A DNA stretch of 64,000 nucleotides from Sphingobacterium corticibacterium (GTDB taxonomy: Bacteria; Bacteroidota; Bacteroidia; Sphingobacteriales; Sphingobacteriaceae), in assembly GCF_004208525.1 (NCBI RefSeq), contig NZ_SGIT01000001.1:310001-374000 (forward strand). The letters run 5' to 3'. Made by a program: the position numbers and the translations under genes. Shown in pieces: positions 44,948 through 54,059 of this stretch. The stretch's first letter is position 1. Each line of letters starts with the position of its first letter. The notes under the pieces were generated by a model. It did no database searches. It had not been told where the DNA came from and was given only the letters and a program-made list of their open reading frames with translations.

Positions 44948-45709
44948 ATGTCAGAATATTTGAAGAATGTCCATGTTTTTTCATCGGTTAAGCAGGCGGG
45001 TTATGCTGCAGGGCAGGCGATTGAAAAAAAAATTATACAGTTACAGGAGCAGCAGCAGCATATCCGAATGATATTTGCAGCGGCACCCTCACAAGATTAT
45101 ATGCTGGAATACCTTACCCAGTCTGAAAAAATCCAATGGAACAAGATAACAGCGTTTAATATGGATGAGTATGTTGGTCTTGCTGACAACGCTCCGCAGT
45201 TGTTTTCTCAATACCTCGAAAGAAATCTTTTTTCGAAAGTAGCGCTAGCGGAAAAATATACAATATCGACAAATGGAAACGTTCAAGATGAAATAAAGCG
45301 TTTTTCTAAATTGATCGAAAATCATCCTATTGATATTGTATGTTTGGGCATCGGCGAAAATGGCCATCTGGCATTTAATGATCCGCCAGTGGCCAATTTT
45401 AATGATCCTGATATGATCAAATTGGTAGATCTGGATATTGTATGTCGGCAACAACAGGTGAATGATGGTTGCTTTTCGAGGCTGGGCGATGTGCCGTTAA
45501 CAGCTTTGACCTTAACCATACCTACCTTACTACGGGGCAATGCCTTATTTTGCGTTGTCGTAGGAGCACATAAAAGGGAAGCTGTCAAGCAGGCGTTATT
45601 GGGTGCGATTGATGCTTCTTGGCCGGCAACGATATTGCGCAAACATCCGAACTGTCAGTATTTTTTCGATAAAGAAGCGTATAGTGAGGTCGCTATCGTG
45701 AAGGCTTAG
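44948..45709 (+). CDS. nagB: Glucosamine-6-phosphate deaminase
   Basis: 253 residues from ATG 44948 (MSEYLKNVHVF); the frame is open to TTG 44885 but the extension lacks conservation and AAAGAAG lies just before the ATG. It converts glucosamine-6-phosphate to fructose-6-phosphate and ammonia. Motifs: AFNMDEYVGL (catalytic Asp), CLGIGENGHLAFNDPP, VNDGCFSRLGDVPLTALTLTIPTLL. Relative to E. coli NagB (Asp141, His143, Glu148) it has Asn138, His140, Asp145. The Asn also occurs in B. subtilis-type enzymes, while the Glu-to-Asp change is less usual. nagA follows after 28 bp. Confidence 0.9.
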   Translation: MSEYLKNVHVFSSVKQAGYAAGQAIEKKIIQLQEQQQHIRMIFAAAPSQDYMLEYLTQSEKIQWNKITAFNMDEYVGLADNAPQLFSQYLERNLFSKVALAEKYTISTNGNVQDEIKRFSKLIENHPIDIVCLGIGENGHLAFNDPPVANFNDPDMIKLVDLDIVCRQQQVNDGCFSRLGDVPLTALTLTIPTLLRGNALFCVVVGAHKREAVKQALLGAIDASWPATILRKHPNCQYFFDKEAYSEVAIVKA

Positions 45710-45737
45710 TATTATAGTTGTTGTTAATTCGTGTAAT

Positions 45738-46931
45738 ATGAAGAGCAATTTATTGATATTTAATGGGAAATTAATTGGTCGGGAGGTTATTCAGGAGAAT
45801 TCCTATCTCTATGTTAAAGATGGTGTTATATGCGACATAGGTATCGGAAAGCCCACCCATGTAGATGAAGAAATCTTGTCGATCGACGCGACAGGTTTAT
45901 ATATTTCGCCGGGTTTTATTGATATGCACGTGCACGGTGGTGGAGGGCATGATTTTATGGACGGAACTGTGGAAGCCTTTTTGGGTGTAGCAGAGACGCA
46001 CCTTAGATACGGTACGACTGCTTTATGCCCTACCACGTTGACCAGTACAATGGAAGCGTTGTTTCGGACATTAGATGCTTACAAGACAGCAAAAGAAATC
46101 AATACCCAAGGCGCACAATTCATAGGCGTTCATTTGGAGGGGCCATACTTTGCTCTTAGTCAAAAAGGCGCGCAGGATCCCAAATACATTCGTCATCCGG
46201 ATCCTGCGGAATATGAAAGAATCTTGGCATACTCAGATGATATCGTACGATGGAGCGCCGCGCCTGAATTGCCCGGAGCCATAGCGTTCGGCCGATATGT
46301 TAAGTCCAAAAATAAGCTATTAGCTTTAGCACATACAGATGCCATATATGAAGAAGTGCAGACGGCGTTTGATAATGGCTACACGCTGGCTACCCATTTT
46401 TATTCTGCGATGTCCGGAATAACGAGGCGAAATGCCTACAGATATGCCGGCGCGATAGAAGCGGGATATTTGATAGACGGGATGGACGTCGAAATTATAG
46501 CCGATGGCATTCATGTGCCTTCGCCCTTGCTTCGTCTGGTTTTCAAGATTAAAGGTACGGATCGGATAGCTTTAATAACAGACGCCATGCGCGCCGCAGG
46601 CATGCCTGAAGGAGAAAGTATATTAGGGGGCAAACAGGAAGGTACAAGGGTTATCGTCGAGGATGGTGTAGCAAAGTTAATGGACAGATCTGCTTTTGCC
46701 GGAAGTGTAGCTACCGCAGATCGCTTGGTGCGAACAATGATGCGGGAAGGAAATGTAGCTCTCTTGGATTCCGTACAAATGATGACATCTACTCCAGCTC
46801 GGATTATGGGGCTGGATAAAAAAGGACATTTGGCGATAGGTATGGATGCTGATATTGTGTTATTTGACGAGGATATCCGCGTGATGGCTACGATAGTTGC
46901 CGGCAAGCTAAAGTATAAAAAAGAGGATTAA
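45738..46931 (+). CDS. nagA: N-acetylglucosamine-6-phosphate deacetylase
   Basis: 397 residues, full length. Amidohydrolase with FIDMHVHGGGGHDFMDGT (His-x-His metal site, about 60-77), GVHLEGPYFALSQKGAQ (Glu metal ligand), LALAHTDA, LATHFYSAMSGITRRN, and LITDAMRAAGMPEG (catalytic Asp). It removes acetate from GlcNAc-6-phosphate and feeds NagB. It lacks a signal peptide, so works in the cytoplasm on sugar imported by the permease at 48551 after phosphorylation. Confidence 0.97.
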   Translation: MKSNLLIFNGKLIGREVIQENSYLYVKDGVICDIGIGKPTHVDEEILSIDATGLYISPGFIDMHVHGGGGHDFMDGTVEAFLGVAETHLRYGTTALCPTTLTSTMEALFRTLDAYKTAKEINTQGAQFIGVHLEGPYFALSQKGAQDPKYIRHPDPAEYERILAYSDDIVRWSAAPELPGAIAFGRYVKSKNKLLALAHTDAIYEEVQTAFDNGYTLATHFYSAMSGITRRNAYRYAGAIEAGYLIDGMDVEIIADGIHVPSPLLRLVFKIKGTDRIALITDAMRAAGMPEGESILGGKQEGTRVIVEDGVAKLMDRSAFAGSVATADRLVRTMMREGNVALLDSVQMMTSTPARIMGLDKKGHLAIGMDADIVLFDEDIRVMATIVAGKLKYKKED

Positions 46932-46969
46932 ACAGGATATTTTTTAATACGTTTTTAAGTTTTATATGG

Positions 46970-48538
46970 ATGAATAAATATATAAGTCTACTTTTGGGAA
47001 TAGGATTCCTCATCATATCAATGTCATTGTTCGCGCAGAACAATAAGCTTCAAGATTTTAAGGTAAAGGGTTTTCATTTAGACCTCAGGATTCAGGTGAT
47101 GACCGTTCCGGCTTTAAAGGACTTCGCTAAAAAGTTGAAAGATAACGGGTTGAATACGTTAATTATGGAGTGGGAGGCGACTTATCCATTTCAAGATCAT
47201 CCTCTTATTCCCAATAGATTTGCTTATACGAGAGAAGAGGTTGTGGATTTTATTGCTTATTGCGATTCGTTGGGGCTTGATGTGATACCTTTGCAACAGA
47301 GCTTTGGTCATGTCGAGTATATCCTTCGGCACTATCGATATAAAGATCTGCGGGAAGATCAAAAAGATTATTCGCAAGTTAATCCACTTCGGGAAGAATT
47401 AAACAAAGAACTCTTTACGAGCCTGTATAAGGATTTGATTTCCACACACACGTCCGAATATATTCATATCGGTGGAGATGAAACCTATTTGTTGGGACAT
47501 TCTGCCGAATCTAAAAAGAAAGTGGAGGCAGTAGGCAAGGGAAGACTCTATGGTGACTATATCAAACTGCTCTGTGATATTGTGGTCGGTCTAGGTAAAC
47601 GTCCTGTACTCTGGGCAGATATCGCCTTAAAATATCCCGATGCATTGGAGGGTTTACCCAAAGAGACGGTTTTTGTTGATTGGAACTATGGATGGGATAT
47701 CAATATGTTTGGCAAGCATGACAATTTATTGAAAAGTGGTTTCGAGATATGGGGTGCACCGTCAATAAGAAGTCATCCGGATAATTATTTTTTGACACAA
47801 TGGGAAAAACATTTTCATAATATACGGGATTTTATTCCATTGGCCCGTGAATTTGGTTACCAGGGTATGATTATGACTTCTTGGTCTACATCGGGATTGT
47901 ACTCCCCGCTCTGGGAATCCACCCGCGATATTGTAGACTTATATACAATCCGTCGCGTGTATCCAATTTCAGGATTTAACCTATTAATTGATGCTTACTT
48001 TCAGGGCGTTAATCATATTGAAGCATTGGATGTTTATACGTTTGTAACGTCTTATGCGAAACAACAATATGGTTTTGATGATCAGCAGGCCATACGGTTT
48101 TGGGAAGCATTGCGAGCTATACCATATGAAATTAATCAAGGGAAAATCAGTAAAGAAGGGCTCGATATTAACGTTTTATTAGATAGCGCGCAGATCGTTT
48201 CAAAAACTTTTTACGAACTACGGCCGCGTAAAAATCCAGAAGAATTTGAACACTACCGCTTGATGGCTGATATTCGGTTACAATACTTAACATATATGGA
48301 CATCGAAATAAGGGCCAATGCATCAAATTTCAAACAGGAAGATGTACAGGCGTTATTAAAAGAGCTGGAAGCTATCGATACAGCGTCGTTGGACAGACGA
48401 TTCGCAGCCCTGAATAGATATTTAATGTATGATGCCGAAATAGCGCAAGAAAATGAATTAAGAAACAATAAGATCCGGGTACTATATGAGCGGTTGGCCC
48501 GGTATAAGCAAAACAAATGGCATGTCGTACACAAATAA
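46970..48538 (+). CDS. GH20-like beta-N-acetylhexosaminidase (minimal form)
   Basis: 522 residues, signal peptide to about 22 (ISMSLFAQ). It starts the TIM barrel almost at once (KGFHLDLRIQVMTVPALKDFAKKLKDNG), lacking the usual GH20 N-terminal alpha/beta domain. Catalytic pair Asp170-Glu171 in YIHIGGDETYLLG; WADIALKYPDALEG and VFVDWNYGW are further family features. The C-terminal third (380-522) is helical and charged. It probably trims terminal GlcNAc or GalNAc in the periplasm by the substrate-assisted mechanism. Next gene is 12 bp away. Confidence 0.88.
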   Translation: MNKYISLLLGIGFLIISMSLFAQNNKLQDFKVKGFHLDLRIQVMTVPALKDFAKKLKDNGLNTLIMEWEATYPFQDHPLIPNRFAYTREEVVDFIAYCDSLGLDVIPLQQSFGHVEYILRHYRYKDLREDQKDYSQVNPLREELNKELFTSLYKDLISTHTSEYIHIGGDETYLLGHSAESKKKVEAVGKGRLYGDYIKLLCDIVVGLGKRPVLWADIALKYPDALEGLPKETVFVDWNYGWDINMFGKHDNLLKSGFEIWGAPSIRSHPDNYFLTQWEKHFHNIRDFIPLAREFGYQGMIMTSWSTSGLYSPLWESTRDIVDLYTIRRVYPISGFNLLIDAYFQGVNHIEALDVYTFVTSYAKQQYGFDDQQAIRFWEALRAIPYEINQGKISKEGLDINVLLDSAQIVSKTFYELRPRKNPEEFEHYRLMADIRLQYLTYMDIEIRANASNFKQEDVQALLKELEAIDTASLDRRFAALNRYLMYDAEIAQENELRNNKIRVLYERLARYKQNKWHVVHK

Positions 48539-48550
48539 TCAACTGATATC

Positions 48551-49870
48551 ATGGCACAGGGCAAGACGGTAGCAGTATCCTCTTTGAGTAAAAGAGATAC
48601 GATCATCTCTATTACGATCATCGGGATGCTATTCTTTATTTTCGGTTTTGTAACATGGGTCAATGCTATTTTGATACCCTATTTTAAAATAGCTTGTGAA
48701 CTCAATCATTTTCAGTCATATCTTGTCGCTTTTGCTTTTTATATCGCCTATTTAGTCATGTCGTTGCCAGCCGGTTATCTCTTGAAAAAGATAGGGTTTA
48801 AAAAAGGAATGATGGTGGGCTTTTTTATTATGGCGCTGGGTGCAGGGCTTTTTGTTCCTGCAGGATTTTCGCGCGCTTATCCGATTTTCTTGACAGGTCT
48901 TTTTACGTTGGGCGTTGGATTGTCTATTTTGCAGACCGCTGCAAATCCCTATATTACGATTTTAGGCGATAAAGAGCGGGCAGCACAGCGATTTAGTATT
49001 ATGGGGATATGCAACAAACTGGCCGGGATTGTCGCCCCGTTGTTGTTTGCTGCTGTAATTCTGCGTTCTTCCGATAACGCGTTATTTGAACAGATTAGTT
49101 CAATGCAAGGTGCTGAAAAAGAGCAGGTGTTGGATGAATTGATTGCCCGTGTAATTGTGCCTTATGCTGTAGTCGCAACGGTTCTGTTGTTGCTTGGTCT
49201 CTTCGTCCGTTATTCGCCTTTACCCGAAATCGATACAGAAACGGAAGATGAACAGATGGCGATATCAAATGCGAGCAAGAATAGTATTCTTGAATTTCCC
49301 CATCTCGTATTAGGTGCTTTTGCGATTTTTTTCCATGTCGGATCACAGGTAATTGCCGTGGACAGTATCATTAACTATGTTGCCAGTACAGGAATTCCTT
49401 TTTTGGAAGCCAAAGTGTTTCCTTCCTATACATTGACGGCCACTATTATTGGATATCTGTTGGGAATAGCGTTTATCCCAAAACTTATGAGCCAATTGAC
49501 GGCCTTGAGGGTCTGTACTGTCTCTGGATTGATCTTGAGTATGCTGGTTATATTGGTGGAGGGCAAGATACATTTATTAGGGCACGATACCGATGTTTCT
49601 GTTTGGTTCATCGTGTTATTGGGGTTTGCCAATTCGATGATCTGGGCCGGGGTCTGGCCTTTGGCGCTGGATAATTTGGGTCGGTTCATCAAGATAGGAG
49701 CCTCTCTATTGATTATGGGGCTGTGTGGAAATGCAATTATGCCTTTAATATACGGGTATCTGGCGGATACGCATGGATTGAAAGAGGCCTATTGGGTGTT
49801 GGTTCCCTGCTATCTGTATTTGATATTCTATGCCTATCGCGGATTTAAATTGAAAACCTGGAAAAAATAA
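48551..49870 (+). CDS. NagP-like N-acetylglucosamine permease (FHS family MFS)
   Basis: 439 residues with twelve membrane helices. Start segment IISITIIGMLFFIFGFVTWVNAILIPYFK is characteristic of the FHS glucose/galactose/GlcNAc permeases, with PAGYLLKKIGFKKGMMVG in loop 2-3 and SILQTAANPYITILGDKERAAQRFSIMGICNKLAG (helices 4-5, the NPY motif kept). Sitting among nagB, nagA and two hexosaminidases, it most likely takes released GlcNAc into the cytoplasm. It is related to, but distinct from, the permease at 25581, whose helix-4 motif differs. Confidence 0.93.
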   Translation: MAQGKTVAVSSLSKRDTIISITIIGMLFFIFGFVTWVNAILIPYFKIACELNHFQSYLVAFAFYIAYLVMSLPAGYLLKKIGFKKGMMVGFFIMALGAGLFVPAGFSRAYPIFLTGLFTLGVGLSILQTAANPYITILGDKERAAQRFSIMGICNKLAGIVAPLLFAAVILRSSDNALFEQISSMQGAEKEQVLDELIARVIVPYAVVATVLLLLGLFVRYSPLPEIDTETEDEQMAISNASKNSILEFPHLVLGAFAIFFHVGSQVIAVDSIINYVASTGIPFLEAKVFPSYTLTATIIGYLLGIAFIPKLMSQLTALRVCTVSGLILSMLVILVEGKIHLLGHDTDVSVWFIVLLGFANSMIWAGVWPLALDNLGRFIKIGASLLIMGLCGNAIMPLIYGYLADTHGLKEAYWVLVPCYLYLIFYAYRGFKLKTWKK

Positions 49871-49899
49871 TAAAATTGAATTTAATAACAAGATATTAT

Positions 49900-51498
49900 A
49901 TGAAAAAACACGCGGTCTTAGCCATTATTGTTCTGTTTGGTATGATGGCAGGAAATCTATCTTATGCGCAGTCACAAATAAATATCATACCTTATCCGAA
50001 CACTGTTTTACGACAAGAGGGATTCGTTGATTTAAATATAGTGGTCAATATCAGGGGTAATTCAAGCCAAAATGGTTATTTACAAAAGCTACTTGCTGAA
50101 CGAGGAATTAGTGTAAAGAAGGATAAAAAGAGCTATCCGATTTACTTGCAATTAACAAACGATACATCGGAAAATAGCGAATCATATGCATTATCGGTGA
50201 CCAAAGATAAAATAGAAATAAAAGCGCCGACGGAGACTGGTCTATTTTATGGAATGCAAAGTTTAAACCAGTTGTTATTGGAGTCTATTCAACTCCCGCT
50301 TTTAACGATTAAGGATACGCCTGCATTTAAATGGCGTGCTTTTATGTTGGACGAATCCCGTCACTTTCATGGCGCACAGGCCGTGAAGGATATTTTGGAT
50401 GAAATGGCTCTTTTGAAACTGAATACGTTTCATTGGCATTTGACGAACGATCAGGGCTGGCGCATTGAAATCAAGAAGTATCCATTATTGACTGAAATTG
50501 GTTCGAAGAGAGATTCTACGCAGATCGGTACATGGCCGACCGGGACGAAAAGTACAGTGTATGATAGGAAGCCTTATGCGGGATTTTATACACAGGAACA
50601 AATAAAGGATATCATACAATATGCGGCAGAACGGCATATTACAATTGTGCCGGAAATAGCGATGCCGGGACATGCGAGCGCAGCCATTGCCGCATATCCG
50701 TGGTTGGGTGTCAAGAAAGACACGATCATTAGCGTCCCGGCAAAATTTGGTGTCATGTATGATATCTTTGATGTGAGTGATGAGCGGGTCAGAAACTTTT
50801 TAAAGGACGTACTCGAAGAAACCATGGCTCTATTTCCGTCAAAAGTTATTCATATTGGTGGGGATGAAGTTCGTCATAACCAATGGAAGGAATCGAAGCA
50901 GGTAAATGACTTTATGAAAGAAAACGATATTGCCTCTTACGCCGAGCTTCAGGTTTGGTTTACAAATGAGATTTCAAGGTTTGTAGAGCGTAAAGGAAAG
51001 CGCGTAATGGGCTGGAATGAAATTATGGGCGTTAAGCTACATGATTATGTTAATAGTGATGATGTTTTGGTTAAACAGCCGTTAGCTAAGAATGCAATTG
51101 TACACTTTTGGAAAGGGGATGTTGACTTAATTACGGACGCCGTAAAAAAGGGACACGATGTCGTGAATTCCTATCATAATTATACTTATCTAGATTACGA
51201 TTATAACAAAATACCGCTTTCGAAGTCGTATAGCTTCGAACCGATACCAGCAGGGCTTCCGCTGGAATATCAGGATAGGATATTGGGTTTAGGATGCCAG
51301 ATGTGGAGTGAATGGACCCCCACGGTAACAGCTATTAATAAGCATATTTATCCGAGATTGGCTGCATATGCCGAGGTGGGGTGGACTCGTCTTGAAAACA
51401 AGGATTTTCAACGCTTTGAAAAAAATATACAAACGCTAGTTACCTATTGGAATGCTAAGGGCTTATACCAGATTAGCGAATCTACCGGCTCCAGATGA
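49900..51498 (+). CDS. GH20 beta-N-acetylhexosaminidase
   Basis: 532 residues from ATG 49900 (MKKHAVLAIIVLF), chosen over TTG 49876 because the signal peptide then begins normally; it ends GNLSYAQ. The GH20b N-terminal domain (about 25-125) precedes the TIM barrel: FKWRAFMLDESRHFHG, LNTFHWHLTNDQGWRIEIK, ITIVPEIAMPGHASAA, and the catalytic HIGGDEVRHNQW with Asp322-Glu323. Length and order are those of typical bacterial hexosaminidases. It releases non-reducing GlcNAc/GalNAc from oligosaccharides brought in by SusCD. Confidence 0.96.
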   Translation: MKKHAVLAIIVLFGMMAGNLSYAQSQINIIPYPNTVLRQEGFVDLNIVVNIRGNSSQNGYLQKLLAERGISVKKDKKSYPIYLQLTNDTSENSESYALSVTKDKIEIKAPTETGLFYGMQSLNQLLLESIQLPLLTIKDTPAFKWRAFMLDESRHFHGAQAVKDILDEMALLKLNTFHWHLTNDQGWRIEIKKYPLLTEIGSKRDSTQIGTWPTGTKSTVYDRKPYAGFYTQEQIKDIIQYAAERHITIVPEIAMPGHASAAIAAYPWLGVKKDTIISVPAKFGVMYDIFDVSDERVRNFLKDVLEETMALFPSKVIHIGGDEVRHNQWKESKQVNDFMKENDIASYAELQVWFTNEISRFVERKGKRVMGWNEIMGVKLHDYVNSDDVLVKQPLAKNAIVHFWKGDVDLITDAVKKGHDVVNSYHNYTYLDYDYNKIPLSKSYSFEPIPAGLPLEYQDRILGLGCQMWSEWTPTVTAINKHIYPRLAAYAEVGWTRLENKDFQRFEKNIQTLVTYWNAKGLYQISESTGSR

Positions 51499-51552
51499 AA
51501 ACAGCTGAGCCACGCTTATGATGACACATCCAAATGAATGTGAGATATTCAC

Positions 51553-51560
51553 TATATTTG
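51553..51560 (+). promoter_or_regulatory. -7 box of the LacI gene at 51591
   Basis: TATATTTG, a full TAnnTTTG match, 30 bp before ATG 51591. No convincing -33 element is seen. It overlaps the open frame that runs from 51534, which supports the ATG at 51591 as start. Confidence 0.4.
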
Positions 51561-51590
51561 ATTTTCCGTATTAGCATAATACACTATAAT

Positions 51591-52655
51591 ATGAAAAAGG
51601 GTGAAAAAGAACTTGTTGGTGTAAAAGAAATTGCACGTAGGGCAAACGTTTCTATTGCAACCGTGGATAGGGTGTTAAATAATAGATCAGGTGTATCGGA
51701 GAAAACCAAACAAAAGATCAATGAGATTATTAAAGAGCTGGATTATAAACCCAATATTCTAGCTAGAAGATTGGCATCGTCCAAAACGATGAATCTGTAT
51801 ACGCTTATTCCAGAAGTTTCTGAGGAAACAGATTATTGGGCGGTGCCATTACAGGGAATAATACAGGCAGAAAATGAGATTATGCTTTATAATGTCAAAA
51901 TTGAAAAATTGTTTTATGACATGAACGATAAAGACTCGTTCGTGAAACAAACAGAAGTAATCTTGAAATCCGAATCTGTAGATGGTGTTTTAATCGCCCC
52001 GGCATTTATAGAAGAAGCTATAACGTTTACAGATGCGTGTCAAAAAAGGAAGATTCCGTTTGTATTTATGAACTCAAATATTCCGAACAGGAAGAATATC
52101 AGCTATTTCGGGCCAGATCTTTTTTATAGTGGGTATACGGCGGCGCATTTGGTAGATTACCTCGTAGGCGAGTCGGATCAGATATTGTTAATGAACATAG
52201 CCAAAGATATTGAATCAGATTATCATATCCTTAAAAAAGAAGAAGGTTTTACAAAATATTTTACCGCAAATAACCCGAACAGAATCATAAAACGAAACCT
52301 GTATGATACCGATTATCAATCAGTAAAGAAGTCTGTTGCGGCCGCATTAAAAGGTTATCCAGACATACGGTTGATCTTTGTGACGAACTCGCGGGTTTCA
52401 TTAGTAGCAAGATACCTGTTGGAAATGAAAAAAGAAGATATTCTGTTGGTAGGCTACGATTTTCTGCAACGCAATATTGATTTTCTCAATAAAGGTGTGA
52501 TTGATTTCTTAATCTGTGAAAAACCACAGGAACAAGCTTATCGTGGGGTAAAAGCGCTATATCGATACCTTATGTTTGAAGAAAAACAGGAAAAGGAATA
52601 TTTTATGCCTATCGATATCATTCATCGAGAGAATCAACGATTCTATCGTAACTAA
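51591..52655 (+). CDS. LacI-family regulator of the GlcNAc-glycan locus
   Basis: 354 residues from ATG 51591 (MKKGEKELVGVKEIARR). Helix-turn-helix VGVKEIARRANVSIATVDRVLNNRSGVS, hinge LDYKPNILARRLASSKT, then a periplasmic-binding-like sensor domain (LIPEVSEETDYWAVPLQGI ... LLVGYDFLQRNIDFLNKGVIDFLI) of the ribose/rhamnose-binding type. It closes the locus on the same strand and probably binds the twin near-palindromes upstream of susC. The inducer may be GlcNAc or a phosphorylated derivative; this is inference. Confidence 0.92.
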   Translation: MKKGEKELVGVKEIARRANVSIATVDRVLNNRSGVSEKTKQKINEIIKELDYKPNILARRLASSKTMNLYTLIPEVSEETDYWAVPLQGIIQAENEIMLYNVKIEKLFYDMNDKDSFVKQTEVILKSESVDGVLIAPAFIEEAITFTDACQKRKIPFVFMNSNIPNRKNISYFGPDLFYSGYTAAHLVDYLVGESDQILLMNIAKDIESDYHILKKEEGFTKYFTANNPNRIIKRNLYDTDYQSVKKSVAAALKGYPDIRLIFVTNSRVSLVARYLLEMKKEDILLVGYDFLQRNIDFLNKGVIDFLICEKPQEQAYRGVKALYRYLMFEEKQEKEYFMPIDIIHRENQRFYRN

Positions 52656-52709
52656 TTGTTTCCTTTAAACGCAAAATACTTTCTGTTATCTTCACAGTAT
52701 GAAATTTAC

Positions 52710-52750
52710 CTTGCTCTTTTCCGAAGATTCAAACTTTAGAAAAGAGCAAG
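52710..52750. repeat. Inverted repeat downstream of lacI
   Basis: CTTGCTCTTTTC at 52710-52721 is exactly complementary to GAAAAGAGCAAG at 52739-52750 with a 17-nt loop. It lies between convergent genes (lacI and the aminotransferase) and may be a weak bidirectional terminator, though neither side has a clean T-run. A 20-codon ORF (52699-52761) spans it. Confidence 0.45.
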
Positions 52751-52757
52751 ATTCTCA

Positions 52758-53960
52758 TTAAAGTACTACACGACCTGGATATTCTTCTAAGGCTTTTTCG
52801 AGACAGGCCAACGCATGGCGTAAATCTTCCTGTTTAAGTACATAGGCCAAACGTACTTGGTCAGTTCCGACATTTGGTGTGCTGTAAAATCCAGTCGCCG
52901 GGGCCATCATGACGGTTTCATTGTTATACGAAAATTCTTCTAATATCCATTGACAAAACCTATCTGCATTATCAATGGGGAGTTGAGCTACTACATAAAA
53001 TGCCCCTCCTGGAACTGGACAAAAAACACCTTCTATCTTGTTTAATCCCTCAACAAGGGTGTTGCGACGGGCTGTATATTCTTTAGATACAGCTTCGAAA
53101 TAGCTGTCCGGTGTATCTACTGCTGCTTCAGCAGCAATCTGTCCTTCCAAAGACGGACTTAAACGTGTTTGAGCAAATTTAAGAGCCGTCTGATACAATT
53201 CTTTGTTTTTGGTGATTAAGCAGCCTATTCTTGCGCCACATGCCGAATATCGCTTGGATACCGTGTCGATAATGACCACATGCTGTTCAAGACCCTCCAA
53301 GTGCATGGGTGAAATAAATGTATTTCCATCATAGCAAAACTCGCGATAAGCTTCGTCTGCAAATAGATACAGATCATATTTTAGACACAATGCTTTCAGA
53401 GATTCTAATTCTTCGCGTGAGTAGAGATAACCTGTAGGATTATTGGGGTTACAGATTGCAATTGCACGCGTCTTATTGGTAATTAATTTTTCAAATTCCG
53501 CAATCGGTGGTAAAGCAAAGCCCGTTTCTATATAAGATAGAATAGGTTTTACTACAGCGTCTGCCGCACAGGCAAATCCATTATAATTCGCGTAAAATGG
53601 TTCGGGAATGATAATTTCATCGCCGGAACTAAGGCAGCTTTGCATCGCTATAGTAAGCGCCTCCGATCCACCGTTGGTTACTAAAATATCTGTCGGTGAG
53701 ATGTTGTAACCCAATTTGTTGTAATACGTCGCCAATTTCTCCCGATAGGAAGCAATACCTTCTGATGCGGTGTACGCCCATATCGTGAAATTGATGTCTT
53801 TTAAAGCATTTATCATGACTTCCGGCGTTTCGATATCGGGTTGTCCTATATTTAAATGATATACTTTCTTCCCTTCTTTTTTGGCTTGTTCTGCAAAAGG
53901 CGTAAGCTTTCTAATGGGAGAAGCGGGCATATCCAAACCCCTTTTTGATATTTCTGGCAT
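52758..53960 (-). CDS. Pyridoxal-phosphate-dependent aminotransferase (class I, aspartate type)
   Basis: 400 residues from ATG 53960 (MPEISKRGLDMPASPIRKL); the frame upstream to 54011 only covers a terminator hairpin. Fold type I features: VYHLNIGQPDIETPEVM, VTNGGSEAL (PLP phosphate), AICNPNNPTGYLYS, LFADEAYREFCYDG (Asp binding the ring N), TVSKRYSACGARIGCLI (Schiff-base Lys in SKRYSACG), RLAYVLKQEDL near the end (substrate Arg). Likely transfers the amino group between aspartate or another amino acid and 2-oxoglutarate. Confidence 0.95.
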   Translation of the reverse strand: MPEISKRGLDMPASPIRKLTPFAEQAKKEGKKVYHLNIGQPDIETPEVMINALKDINFTIWAYTASEGIASYREKLATYYNKLGYNISPTDILVTNGGSEALTIAMQSCLSSGDEIIIPEPFYANYNGFACAADAVVKPILSYIETGFALPPIAEFEKLITNKTRAIAICNPNNPTGYLYSREELESLKALCLKYDLYLFADEAYREFCYDGNTFISPMHLEGLEQHVVIIDTVSKRYSACGARIGCLITKNKELYQTALKFAQTRLSPSLEGQIAAEAAVDTPDSYFEAVSKEYTARRNTLVEGLNKIEGVFCPVPGGAFYVVAQLPIDNADRFCQWILEEFSYNNETVMMAPATGFYSTPNVGTDQVRLAYVLKQEDLRHALACLEKALEEYPGRVVL

Positions 53961-54000
53961 TACCTTGTACGTTTTTAAGTATACTGCAAAACTAATAAAA

Positions 54001-54022
54001 AAAGCCGTCAATTGACGGCTTT
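54001..54022 (-). terminator. Rho-independent terminator after the DUF1573 gene
   Basis: A perfect 22-bp palindrome with 11-base arms (AAAGCCGTCAA and complement). On the minus strand it runs into a T7 tract. It closes the gene ending at 54060 and separates it from the aminotransferase. Confidence 0.8.
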
Positions 54023-54059
54023 GCTTAATCTATAATCTTCTCCCTAGAGGGAATAAGAG

